A DNA stretch of 64,000 nucleotides, from NCBI GenBank assembly GCA_905221605.1, contig CAJNDS010002757.1, positions 368,001 through 432,000 of the forward strand. The letters run 5' to 3'. Source of the DNA: Symbiodinium natans (Eukaryota; Sar; Dinophyceae; Suessiales; Symbiodiniaceae). The notes below the pieces were generated by a model that had not been told where the DNA came from, did not search any database, and saw only the letters and a list, made by a program, of their open reading frames with translations. A program made the position numbers and the translations under genes. Positions 53,408-64,000 of this stretch are shown piece after piece. Numbering within the stretch: position 1 is the first letter of the stretch; each line of letters starts with the position of its first letter.

Positions 53408-55580
53408 CTTGGACTGAACACTGGGCTCCACGGCTTGGCTCGCCAGGACTCTTGGGATGGCCTATGACTCCGATGACACAGATCTTCCAGTGGCCGAGCC
53501 CAAAAAGGTACCTCCGAAAGCAACCCTAGTCGGGAGGCTTCCAGCAGGTCGTGGCTGGCAGGCTTTTCCATGTTTGCAATCATTCCTGCACAGATCAGCA
53601 TCAAGGCTTAGGTTCGGGATGGTTCAGGGTAGTGTGCAGGGAGCCTAAGAACTCCAGGGCAGGGCAACACCAAGCAGACAACGACACCCGCCTACTCCGC
53701 AGGCATCCTTCTCGCCAAGGACCGCTTCCTGAGCTTATGAGCTGGTGAGAACCCTCCCAGTCCATTGCTCCGAAACTTGCCAAAGACAAAGATCCGGTAA
53801 GCTTCGGCATGCAACACTGTAAGCCAAGCTGCCGCCGGATACACGCGATAATCACCACGCGCCTGCACGCAGACGTCTCGCCACTTCCAAAACAGTCTTC
53901 TAAGTACGGGCATTGGAAACCCTGAGCCCGAAACCCGATCCCAAAAACGAAACCGGCCTGCATCAGCACAAGATCTCCCCGCCTGGTGGACCGGCCTGGT
54001 GGGGCCACTATGGCACTATGGGCCACTGCTACTGGGAGTAAGGCTATGGCGAGGGTGTCCGGCTGTCAGCCTACTTGGGCGGCTGGGCATCCACTGCGGG
54101 TGCTCAAGTCACTTTTGGGTAAGGGTCCTGCCGCCTGCCTAGTCACCTCACGCCAAGAAGGGCGTCCTGCCACCTATCTAGGCTGACCTTGTTTCGAAAA
54201 GACGTCTTGCGTGCGGCTGGGGGGCGACCAGACGCCAGCCTTTGCCACAAGATGCACTTGGCCCCGAACGATGCAAAGAACTGCCATTCGAGCTTTGGGC
54301 TTCGGCTGCACTCCCGCATCAATGCAAGGAAAAACACCTTCCAATCGATGGGCATGCATCCGGGCACATGCCTGCCTCATCACTGCCTCCCTCACGGCAC
54401 AGATAAGCCCTTAACACCAAAACCCTCTTGCACGGCTTGCCGGTAAACTCCGTCAACTCGGCAGCCACGGGAAACCGGTTCCTAACTTTGTAATTCAATG
54501 CTTGGGGAGTAAAATTGGGACAGTCAGAGCACGGCAAGACAAGATGCGCGCTAAAACAGTTCGCTACCAGTGTCAGGCACTCTTCCATGCACCTCAGACC
54601 GAATTATGGTGGGAACTTCTGCATTAGGGTCTCGTTTCGGATGCCTCTAAGGCTCCTTATGCACAGCTACCACGAAACCCTAAACCCTAAACCCTAAACC
54701 CTAGACCCCCGCCCAACAAACCTTGAGCCCATACCAGCCGGGCGTCGTCAGCCCACCTATGGCCCCAAGGAGCACCGCTTTTGATGGCGCAGAGGGCCTC
54801 TCCTGTTTAGGGTTTAGGGTTTAGGGCTTAGGGCTTAGGGCTTAAGGTTTAGGGTTTAGGGTTTAGGGTTTAGGGTTTAGGGTTTAGGGTTTAGGGTTTA
54901 GGGTTTAGGGTTTAGGGTTTAGGGTTTAGGGCTGCTTCTTCTGGGCTTTTTTTGCCCAGACAATAGCCAGGAGGTCCAAGACGGCAACAAGGTGCTGTCA
55001 TCACGAAAATCTAGGGAGCATAAGAGGATACTATTGGTAATTACCACTGGAGCACATACACAAAAGCGAGCCCTGCCGACACCCGAAAAGCGCAACCCAC
55101 TGAAAGCTCAAAAGGCGCCCCTCCTAAAAAGAGGGACTTAGGGTTTAGGGCTTAGGGCTTTGGGTTCCGAATCTAGAACAAAACCCGTCGTCAGGGTCCT
55201 TCCCTTCTCTGCTTGGCCGTGCCCCTGCGGGCTGAGCGGCAACCGGCGTGCCATGCAGCCTTGGGTTTGGGGGGGGAGCACATGTATTCCCACATGCAAT
55301 GTTTCTCAACCACCCCAAACCCAACAAGGGTGCTTTGTGGAGATGTGCTAGAAAGTCTGCCTAGGAGGTCTCTAGGCGGAGTTGGGGGACGGGAGCAGGG
55401 GCTTGGGGGCGCTGGGCTACCATTTTGGGTGCCTTGAGGAAACCTATGTCACACCAGCGTCCGGCCTGAACCCAACACTACAAGAAACGGCTTCGACATC
55501 CAGCCCGCAAGAAGGGCCCGTGTGAAATCCAACAAGTTCTCTTTTTCTGGCGCTCCAGTCTCAGGAAGTTCAGCCCTCAC
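53408..55580. other. Unassigned stretch upstream of the first located GOGAT exon
   Basis: The missing GOGAT N-terminal exon(s), including the catalytic Cys of the glutaminase domain, and the 3' end of the unknown gene should be here. A minus-strand stretch at about 54,430-54,510 (FPVAAELTEFTGKPCKRV) looks like an exon but cannot be assigned. Confidence 0.5.
54805..54935 (+). repeat. TTTAGGG array
   Basis: About 18 units, the first few being CTTAGGG variants, in the unassigned stretch between the 5' part of GOGAT and the unknown gene. A small CCCTAAA block lies at 54,675-54,702. Confidence 0.97.
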
Positions 55581-58500
55581 GTCACCAAGCGCCGGGTCCA
55601 CTGCGGACACGCAGATCTCCTCTTGCAGGGACTTAAACTTCAGCTTGAGTCTCACTGTCACCGCCTGCTCCTACTTCTGAGAGCGGCGTGCAAAAGACGA
55701 AACAAGCCAACTCCTCCTGTTGACCTATTGAGGGCGGGCAGAAACCTGGACAAAGTTGAGATTTTATGACTGAGTAGCACAGGCTCGAGTCACGCGCACT
55801 CATGTGCATTCAAGTTCACTTGCAAAGAGGCTTGAAAAGGAACTCAAAAGAAGTGAAACCAGTAAACAGGCCTGAAAGATCGGCCAGGAAGCGGGAAAGC
55901 TAGCAAGCCTGACTGGACAGCGGAACCAGAGATCCCTTTGATCGGCATCTGGTAGCACGGGAGAGTGAGCCTAGCCACCCTAAACCTTTCCGAACCTTTG
56001 CATCTCAAACCTTGAAAGACATGCCGCACCTCAGCCCTACCTTGCGGTAAGAACTCGAGAACCAGTGCTACCCGTAGTGCAACCACCCCTATGAGCACCA
56101 GTCTGTTTACAGTTCTTACTCTTATGAGCATGGTCCTCGTAAGAGGCGATGACTGAGCGCAAGTACCCCAGCTCAGACTCATATCGGGCAAACTGCCACC
56201 AGATGAGTTGGGCCTGCCTCGAAAGTCAAGTCTTGGCTCGCAGGGCTCGAAGTTGCTTTTGGGTCTTCATTCTGTTGTGTGGGGGAGGTCTATGGGTTTG
56301 GGGCTTGTTACTTCCAGTTTATGCTCACGCACAAGGCAGGCACTACAACTACGCCCAGTCGCAAAGAAGCCAGCCTAAAGGACCGGACGACCCAGACTAG
56401 TCCAGCTCACACGATGGATTGCGACAAAGATCTCGGCATCTCTGAGCAGAACTCAAAGGAAGAAGATGTTCGCTTAGAAGGATTGGAAAGAAGTGGAAAC
56501 TGCTCCGCATTCTCTCCAAGTTTGAGGGTCCCTTGTCGAAGTTGAGGGCTTTAGATTTTTGAGGTTTAGGGCTGACATTGGCATGGCTTGGCCCAGGACT
56601 CAGGGTTCTGGGTGGGTTTAGGGTTTGGGGAGGCTGCCGGCAAGTTGCGACTCGGGTAGTGCACACAGCAGGCGGTCCAGCGCCAACAGGTTCTCCCGCG
56701 GATCATGAAGCACCTGCAGGCAGTTCAGAATCAGGGTCCCCGTTCTGGCACAAAAAAACATAGACTCCACGTTCTCCTAGGAACCCACAAAAGGCGATCT
56801 TAGTGTATAGAAACACCCACTTGGGCATCTTGGTTGGCTAGATGCATCGAGCGCAACGACAAGGTCGTGTCGATTCCATATCAATCGGAAAGAAGGATGG
56901 AGAGGGTGCCTCCTTATCGATCGCCTGCGTTGGCAGAGGCTGGGGACAGTGCCGTTTGGCCTCAGAAGCCACCACGTCTTGGATTTGGGTTTGGGATCGG
57001 TTTTCTGCCACTGCTTCCGGGACTCTGTGCACTAGCTGTAGATACACAATATGGATGCAGTCGCCATTATCTTGAGGCCAGCTGCTTTCTCCAGCATCTC
57101 CGTGCCCAAGTTGTCCCAATCGACTTCGAAAAGGCTCTGCAAGGACGAGTGCTCTCGCATCCTCGAGGGCGGCATGCCCACCTTAGAGCCCAAGCTGGTG
57201 ACACTTCGTCAGGCCTATGCAGCCACAAGTTGCGCGGACTTCTGATTCCGGAGAGGATCTGAAAAAGAGCAAGGCTGAGCAAGCTCCACTGGCAAAAGAG
57301 CCTATGACCTCCAAACGATTACGCAAAATCACCGCTTGCAGCACTCGGCCTGGCGAGAGGCATCCGACTCCGGGCCAGCGGCCTCTTCCTCCTGGATACA
57401 AAAATGCTCTGCCAGCCTGTGCCCCAAACACGAGACGGCACCCCTGTACACTCCAAAGATGATACGTTCAAACCCCAAACCCTACAGGAGGCTGAAAGCC
57501 TCCTTTTTTCTACATCTTTACCGGGGGTTTAGGTTTCAGGGGCTTCGAACCTGTCTTTGCAGGCCTTGGCCTCTACCATGACCTTTCCCGCGCTCCTCTG
57601 CAGAGTCCATGCGGAAGTGTTGCGGCCCCCTCGCTTCCTTTGCAGGCTGTCTTGCGGTCTCGAGGATTGAGGCTTTGTCCTGCAACCGAAAAGCCGTACA
57701 CCCCAAACTGCAGGCTTTGATGCCAGCTCCAGAGCCAGAGATGCACCAAGTTGGGGAAAAACCGCAAAACTGGACCATGGTAACACCCAAAGCCTTTAGG
57801 AGTAGCTTACGGTTCAAAGTGCCCCCTTTCCCCTTGGCCCAGAATGGGCCTTGAGGTAGCTGCTTCGCAGCGACTTGTTCCTCGGAAGCCGAGGGCTGCA
57901 GTTTCGGTGGGGGATTTTGGGCACCAGGGAGTTGGGGGAGAGGGCCCGGAGTCTCCACCTGTCACGGTGTAGGGCTTCAACCCTCTAAAACTTCGGGATG
58001 CTGAGAGAAAGACGAAGGGGCCAGGGTCTTGCCTGAGGCCCCCTCTCCTGCTCCAGCTCCGCCACACGCCGGGCGTACCTGGTTGGAGAAATGTCCCCCG
58101 AAACCCTCATCCCTGAGCCCTATAGGGGCTCAGGTTTGACCCAACACCCTAGAGGGTAAAAGTACCTTTGATGACATTTTCTGGTTTTTTTTCAAATTTG
58201 GGGCTGACCACATAAGACTCGACGGCTTGGGGTTTCGGGGCCTTAGGCGACAGCGGGGCTTTCAGGGCCTCAGGCTTGGGGCACTTTAGGGCTGAAGAAG
58301 GTTGTGTAGATCAGTGCCTTCTGTACCGCTAAACCCTAAACCCTAAACCCTAAACCCTAAACCCTAAACCCTAAACCCTAAACCCTAAACCCAAGGGCAC
58401 CAGCTCAGAAGCTCAGGGCCATGGTCGGCAAAGCGCTTCACCCGGTCCTGGCGGTGGGGGGGAGCCCCCTGAAACCCTGGGTTTAGGGTTTGGGGTTTAG

Positions 58501-58649
58501 GGTTTAGGGTTGAGGGTTGAGGGTTTCGGCACCCGCATAGCTGGACGAACCACTCCACAGGGATTCCAAGTCTGAGTGATGAAGCGAAATTGTGTTTGAA
58601 AAAGGGTTTGGGGTTTAGGGTTTAGGGTTTAGGGTTTAGGGTTTAGGGT

Positions 58650-58716
<67 letters not shown>

Positions 58717-60055
58717 GGGTTTTGGGGTTGGGGCTCACGCCTTCGGCTCTCACACTCGCACATGACGGGCCCGGCTGGCAGTCTCTCTCACGTTTGGGGA
58801 TTGGTGCTTCGGTTTGGGATTTCGGGTAGCCGTTTGCCTCTGGGAGGGTCATACCCAACTGTACACTTCGTGTGGGCTTGGACCACCTAGGTCCCCAAAC
58901 ACTTACCTGGTACCATTCATTCCAGCTGTCTTGTTTGGCGATGTTGATGTTGGTTTTCTCTTCCATGTTCTTGGCATCTACCTGCTGTTCCTCTGAAGAG
59001 TAAGACTTGTAAGATCGAATAAGCAACCCTTTTGCAATCCTTGAACCGCTATGAAAAGGGCAAACATCCCAGCCCCTCGTTGCATCTGCATCTCCTTGTC
59101 CCGACACCCAATGAAAGAAGGCAAAGCCCCCGGGCCAGGCTGCCGCATGGCCCTTTTGCACCCAACATATGTAATCATAATCCATGCAAGCGAGTAGGCC
59201 TCGGCATCTTGCACGCCGGTGGCTTCATGGGCGCGCAGGAGGCATTGCAGCCTGGCGCAGGAGAACTTTGCTGGGCTAGGGCCGTACAGGATCCTGTTTG
59301 GCTATCAATCATGGGTGTCGTGGGTGGCCTATGTTAAAGTTATATGGGGGCATGAGCCTGAAGCTCATTTGGGCTCCCGAAGAAAAGGTAGATGGCTGAT
59401 TGTTGATGCTACCGTAACCCGGATCCCACTACGTCTTCTCAATCAATATGAGGAGCGACAGAAGGCCCGGGCAGCCAAACGCACATCAATTTTGGAGCTT
59501 CCGCTCACTGAGGCTTAGGGTTTCTGGCCTTTTGCCAGGGCTGAGGACCCCGAACCTGGGATTTTGGGGTCGCGGGGCCGTAAACGTTGGAACCGAAACG
59601 AGGCATAGAGCATGAACCCGAAGCCTGCTGAGGATACCAACACACATGCTTCTACAAGAGAACTGTTTACAAGTAAAAACTGCCAGCCACTCCGATCACC
59701 CCCGGGCCCCCGGCGTGGCCGAGGAGGTTTGAAACTCAGAGGCCGCCTCCTTTCTGGAGTTTATAGGGTTCAGGGGTGTTTTTAGGGTTTTAGGGCACAG
59801 GCTTGAGGGGATGTCAGGACGTGGGGTGTAGAATGCGCAAGTAGGGCTTGGGGGCTGAGGTCTCAGGAGTCTAGATTCGGGTCCTGTTTTCGCCATGTTG
59901 GATACTTCTTTTCCTTACAGAGAGCGTCCAAAGGAGCCCCCCTCTCCTCTGCTGGAAGTTCTGCCTTAGCCTGTTGTCTGCTGAGCTGGTGCCCCGAGTT
60001 TAGCCACCTGGGTTTGTTTTTGACATCTGCCGAAGCTGAACGAACTGAAGGATGC

Positions 60056-60086
<31 letters not shown>

Positions 60087-60516
60087 GTCTGCGACTACTC
60101 CAGGCAGTTCTACGTGCTTAGAAGGGTGCTTCTACCCCAAAAACCCTTGGACCCCCAAACCCCAAACCCCGAAACCCTCAAGGCAACCGAATCCTCCGAG
60201 GCCACACTCCACATGTCGTCGTCGGAGTCATGTCCGGGCACGTTCAGGTGCCTCTCAGAGCTTCGAAGCGAGTGGGCTGTTTTGCCTACTGGCTCGACGT
60301 AGGGGATGGCGGAATGAGGAACCTCATGTCCTCCTAATGGACCCTTTAAGGGATTCTACATTTAGAACCATTTATATATATATATATATATATGGTACGT
60401 TACCTCATTCCCTCATTCCCTGACTGAGAAGCAGGAAGTCGAGGGAATCGGTTCTTCAGGGGCTTGGTGGTGCAGGCAAGCTTCCGCAGACCCCGCGGCC
60501 GGCTGCCATCCGACAT
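55581..60516 (-). CDS. Multi-exon gene of unknown function
   Basis: I do not recognise this protein. Exons read on the minus strand: start Met at 60,516 (MSDGSRPRGLRKLACTTKPL, end of exon unclear, near 60,450); 60251-60194 (PGHDSDDDMWSVASE); 58990-58907 (DAKNMEEKTNINIAKQ then DSWNEWYQ, donor GTAAGT); 58447-58401 (DRVKRFADHGPELLSW); 58078 to about 58,050 (YARRVAELE); 57595-57551 (GKVMVEAKACKD); about 57,100-57,055 (LEKAAGLKIMA); 56713-56638 (DPRENLLALDRLLCALPESQ); 55621-55581 (EICVSAVDPALGD). Frame is preserved across the 58,990-58,050 and 56,713-55,581 junctions. The protein looks helical and charged, with an acidic serine-rich N-terminal part. It probably continues below 55.58 kb; a stretch near 54,440-54,500 (ELTEFTGKPCKRV) might be a further exon. 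Introns carry CCCTAAA and TTGAGGG arrays. Confidence 0.6.
58328..58725. repeat. CCCTAAA, TTTAGGG and (TTGAGGG)n arrays
   Basis: CCCTAAA at 58,328-58,393, TTTAGGG at 58,480-58,520, then TTTAGGG merging into about twelve clean TTGAGGG units at 58,607-58,720. The homogeneous TTGAGGG block shows a point variant that spread through the array. All lie in introns of the unknown gene. Confidence 0.97.
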
Positions 60517-60544
60517 GGCGGCCAGGGCTTAGGGTTGAAGAAGG

Positions 60545-60628
60545 ATTCAGGGTTTAGGGTTTAGGGTTTAGGGTTTAGGGGTTTAGGGGTTTAGGGTTTA
60601 GGGTTTAGGGTTTAGGGTTTAGGGTTCC
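60545..60628 (+). repeat. TTTAGGG array just upstream of the unknown gene's start
   Basis: About eleven units with two GTTTAGGG variants, 30-110 bp upstream of the proposed ATG at 60,516. Confidence 0.97.
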
Positions 60629-61489
60629 TTGCAAGCCTAAGTGTCCCAAAAACAGGGGGCCAAGTGTTGTCGAGAACGGTCCAGATAGAGTGCCTGGAGA
60701 GCAGAGCATCCTGGCTCGTACAATGAGATGAGAGTTTCAGGGGCTCCCAGGCCACTTGCACACTGAGAGCAGCTTGCGGCGCAAAAGATCAAGGCCAGGT
60801 AGTTCGGCGCCGTGATCGAATGGGTACAGGGTTCAAAGGTTCAGGATGAGGGGCTCGCTGTTAGACGGTTCAGAGACCGGATTCACTAAGAGGTCGCCAC
60901 ACCATTTTACCATTAGCAGAACATCCCACATCCGGGCTCAAGCATCGATGCCCAGCTTAGAGCTTACGGCTTAGGGCTTAGGGCTTCGGACTTAGGAGAG
61001 TGAACCCCCGTAAAGGGGCTGAAAGATCGGCCATCCTGCACCCAACGGGCAGGTAGGTAAGCCCTAAATTACCCCCACAGACCCGATGTCCCTGAACCCG
61101 AAACCCTACGTACCCTATACAACTCCTATACGGCTGGGTCTGGTATTTGGCTGCCGCCCAGTCGCGTAACCACGGGTCTTCCCGCCAGGATGCAGCCTGC
61201 ACGCGGCTTCTAGAAACCTCGAAAATCCCTAAGCCTCCGTCTCTAAGAGGCTTTTGTGACTGCCGGGAAACCTTTTTGATTTACCGCCAGCCGCGCAAAC
61301 CTGGAAGTCACACCGTGCAGGATGCATTCGTTCTCGCTCATCAATGGGTATCTTGCCTTGCCCGTCTTAATCCAGCTCAGCCTCGATGCAGCACACGGGC
61401 TTTCCACGGTGCATTCAAACGACACAACCCAGATGTCTGCGTCGATCACTGAAGTTTCTGAAGCGATCGTTGCTCGTCCTCGTTAGGCA

Positions 61490-62677
61490 TCAAAGATCAT
61501 TCTTTGGCTCACGATGGCTTCGTTGGGGCTTCTTTGTTTTGGCATGCCACGTGTCTGCAGCCTTGAAGACGCCTTGCGGCAATGAGTTGATGAACCTGCG
61601 AAAAAGGCGCCTTGCTTCATCCTTTGTCAGCTTCACTCCAGGTACAGGAGGCGATGGTAACTTGCCCCATGCCCAGTCTGGGTGCACCTTGTGGTGAAAT
61701 CTGACCACTTCCGCCACTGCCGACCATGATCCGCTTTCAGGGGTTATTAAGCCACTTGCCAAGGCCAAGGTATTCCCAAGATTCACTGCCTGATGCCACC
61801 AGCCGGAAGGAATCAACAGCAAGTCTCCAGATGTGAGTTTGGCTTCCCACAAAGGCACGCCCTGGGGTGCGCCCTCGAAAAGGTCCACCGCAGAATTGTA
61901 GTTGATGCACTCAAGTGCAGAACCTGAAGAGCGAAGCGACACCTCGAGCTTCGCATCGTGGCCTCCTGGTGGGATGAGCCTCACCATCTTCTCTCCACGT
62001 AGGACCAGGTTTGTACCAGTCCAATTGTATGAATCCACATGAAGTCTTGACCTAGAAAAGCGTCCTCCCCAAAGTAAGGTCGCATTTTGAGGCGCCAGCT
62101 TTGCCGGCATCAAGGAAAACTGATCTTCGTTCTGGAGCACCGCAGGCATTGGAGGACATTCGCTGAGCAGTTCGGGATGTCTGTGGAGGAAATAGGGATC
62201 CTGAACGTACGACCACGCATCCTGGGTGTTTGTGTTGACATGGCGAAGGAACGTCTCCAGCTTGGTGGACATGACGCGCTCTTCATTCTTTCCGAAACCG
62301 ACAAAGATTACTCGATCTCGCCCAAAAGGCCGCATAACAGCCTTCTCGACCCAGCCGTCTTCCATGCAACTTACGTTCTTGTATGCCCCTCGCCACACCA
62401 CTGGTATTTGGCCCTCATATGCCTCACGATAGTCTGCCAAAGTCAAATTCTCAATCGTAGGCACATCTCGTGGCCGCACCCAAGTGGAGTCCTGCACGTC
62501 CGCAACTCCAGCCTTCTCTATATCAAGCACGTGCTTGAAGTTCAGCCATCGCTCCAACGAATCTGCGTTAAAAGATGGCGACGCCGGCGGCTTGCTTTCC
62601 GGACTGTCCCACGGCCAGCTGCGCAAAACAGGAACCCATGCTAACAGCAGGCTCCCTTGGATGCGCCAGTTAAACAT
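61490..62677 (-). CDS. JmjC / cupin-8 domain protein (putative Fe(II)/2-oxoglutarate oxygenase), single exon
   Basis: A complete 395-residue ORF without introns. Residues about 1-22 are hydrophobic with aromatic residues and could be a signal peptide or anchor. The rest fits the cupin-8/JmjC fold: a strand block IPVVWRGAY near residue 91, the first metal-binding pair HVD at 213-215, a following NLVLRGEKMVRLIPP segment, and SGDLLLIPSGWWHQAVNLG near 283-301 with the third metal ligand His295. The order HxD...H with a glycine-proline turn before the last His is typical of JmjC hydroxylases and related proteins. The substrate cannot be read from sequence. The next gene upstream ends near 63,949 and the next downstream starts at 60,516, all on the minus strand. 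Being intronless, it may be a retroposed copy. Confidence 0.9.
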   Translation of the reverse strand: MFNWRIQGSLLLAWVPVLRSWPWDSPESKPPASPSFNADSLERWLNFKHVLDIEKAGVADVQDSTWVRPRDVPTIENLTLADYREAYEGQIPVVWRGAYKNVSCMEDGWVEKAVMRPFGRDRVIFVGFGKNEERVMSTKLETFLRHVNTNTQDAWSYVQDPYFLHRHPELLSECPPMPAVLQNEDQFSLMPAKLAPQNATLLWGGRFSRSRLHVDSYNWTGTNLVLRGEKMVRLIPPGGHDAKLEVSLRSSGSALECINYNSAVDLFEGAPQGVPLWEAKLTSGDLLLIPSGWWHQAVNLGNTLALASGLITPESGSWSAVAEVVRFHHKVHPDWAWGKLPSPPVPGVKLTKDEARRLFRRFINSLPQGVFKAADTWHAKTKKPQRSHREPKNDL

Positions 62678-63948
62678 CAGCGTCTGGGGAGTGGCATTCG
62701 CGCTTCTGCTGTCTGCACTCTGCCTGTTGCGAGTTCACCGTGCTGCAAGCATGGTTCTGAGGCGGATGGATTCACCAATGTTGGAAGGCAAAGGAAACTA
62801 GTGCCTAGTTGCTCCAATACTTGGCGCTACTTTGAAGGATCTGCACCCGTCCAGCCGAACAGCGCGATCCAGCAGTCTGAGCACTGCACGTCTCTGTCAA
62901 CTCGCACCACCGGGCAACCGCACCCTCCGAAACAAGCGCAAGCAGGGAGGAGTCGAAACATCAGCTGTTACACCTCGGGACACACCAGCTTCGAATTTAG
63001 TGAAACCCTAAACCCTCAACCCGCCAAAGCTGCCCTGAGACACTCCCATGCTGGCGCCTGGACTCGCCATGGTCGGCCTCCCCCCTCTGAGCTCCTGTGA
63101 TCGGAGCAACAAGGGTGGCGATGGATTTGGGGCATGGACTTTTGATAGTTAGTGGTGCCCCGTTTATACCCCAAGTACTTCATATCCTCATTGGAGGAAG
63201 CCCACGCGCTCTCTCTTTCTTTCTTTCTTTCTGCGCACTTAACCCCCCCCGTTTAGGAGAGGGCCGCCCGAAGGCGTGCGTTACAGAGTGCAGCGGGCTG
63301 ATCGGTGTCTGGGGCTCCGGGCAACGTAAGTACTACAGCTAGCCACACACGGTGATCAGAAAGAGAACTTCCCAGGCACCTTGACCACGACTATGGTGAC
63401 TAAAAACGCCCTCATTGGGACAAATGGGGGAAAGGCAAAAACGTGCACGGTCTGAGTGCGGATCGAAAGGTGGATCCTGCCCACTAATTAGGACCTTACC
63501 CCTCCAAGTTTGGTTCCCATGTCACAGATTCGGTGACCAGGTACCTTGAAACACAGGGCCCCCCTTTTCCCAACAAACAAAACCCCCAACTCCAACGACC
63601 AACACCCAGGGACCCACGAGGGAAAAGGGGGAGTGGTGAGGACTTCCGAGGATTTGCGTAGTGCATAGAGGCTTCGCTCATTCGAATTCGTGCTAAGTCC
63701 GGAAAAGAGTTGCTATTTAGGCTGAACGTACGGAAAACAGAAACTGAAGAAACTAGGATTCCCGTTGAGTTTACTGCTGTGTTGCACGGAGGCTTCGCTC
63801 CTTTGAACTAATGTCACGGTTGGAAAAGATCGGTTACTCAAGTTTATGTACTAGGTTCTGCTCACTTCTTCTCAGATGTGGACGATGTTGAGGTAGTGGT
63901 AGGGTGGAGTTGTGGTGGTGGTAGTGGATGTTGTGGAGGAGGGAGTTG
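62678..63948. other. Intergenic stretch upstream of the JmjC gene
   Basis: No supported gene. Two diverged copies of a roughly 50-bp sequence with the core GAGGCTTCGCTC lie at about 63,661-63,712 and 63,781-63,830. A short (CTTT)n tract lies at 63,210-63,233. Confidence 0.5.
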
Positions 63949-64000
63949 TCAGTTGTACTTGGCCAGGCGTCTGATCTGCTCCTCGAGATTCTCGTTGTGG
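63949..64000 (-). CDS. 3' end of a coiled-coil protein gene, cut by the window edge
   Basis: The last 50 bases read on the minus strand as HNENLEEQIRRLAKYN followed by TGA (63,949-63,951). The heptad-like spacing of hydrophobic residues and the sensible stop suggest the C-terminus of a coiled-coil protein running in from the right. It keeps the same strand as every other gene here. Too little is visible to name it. Confidence 0.5.
   Translation of the reverse strand, partial: HNENLEEQIRRLAKYN

Noticed and set aside
53172..53417. 81-codon plus-strand ORF
   Set aside because: It overlaps, in antisense, the GOGAT exon with MEHRGA (53,407-53,367).
59219..59518. 99-codon plus-strand ORF ending in ELPLTEA
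   Set aside because: Composition looks protein-like, but it lies in an intron of the unknown gene on the opposite strand and shows no family motif; kept only as a possible relic.

Overview
The window looks like nuclear DNA of a dinoflagellate. Four things point there. Genes are cut into many tiny exons whose intron donors are mostly GC or GA rather than GT, always with AG acceptors. All recognisable genes lie on the minus strand, as in dinoflagellate one-way gene arrays. A 15-base piece of the dinoflagellate spliced-leader sequence sits at 7,298-7,312. Plant-type telomere units (TTTAGGG / CCCTAAA) are scattered through the whole window in both orientations, mainly inside introns. I cannot name the species. 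All splice junctions were read by hand from frame and family conservation.

Layout, in transcription order (right to left, all minus strand): the 3' end of an unidentified coiled-coil gene (64,000-63,949); a single-exon JmjC/cupin-8 protein (62,677-61,490); a multi-exon gene of unknown function (60,516 to about 55,581); a glutamate synthase large-subunit gene (GOGAT) with 44 located exons from 53,407 to 29,841, first exon(s) not found; a tandem-domain cytidine deaminase-like gene (28,053 to about 21,162); and a gene with MIB/SH3-like repeats followed by a RING-H2 finger (15,300 to about 7,695).

The most striking point is a nested gene. One GOGAT intron (50,027-45,790, 4,238 bp, GC-AG, phase confirmed on both sides) holds an intact 3.5-kb intronless ORF on the same strand. 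Its N-terminus matches the centriole cartwheel protein CEP135/Bld10, so a basal-body gene sits inside a nitrogen-assimilation gene and is probably a retroposed copy.

A second point is intron origin. A 112-bp GOGAT intron (36,351-36,462) has terminal inverted repeats and shares an exact 16-mer with a free-standing inverted-repeat element inside another GOGAT intron (44,752-44,861). This is the pattern expected of introner elements. Several other introns begin with the same 4-8 bases that start the following exon, as if insertion had duplicated a target.

The left 7.6 kb, 15.3-21.1 kb, 28.1-29.8 kb, 53.4-55.6 kb and 62.7-63.9 kb hold telomere-like arrays, microsatellites and small inverted-repeat elements, and no gene I can support.
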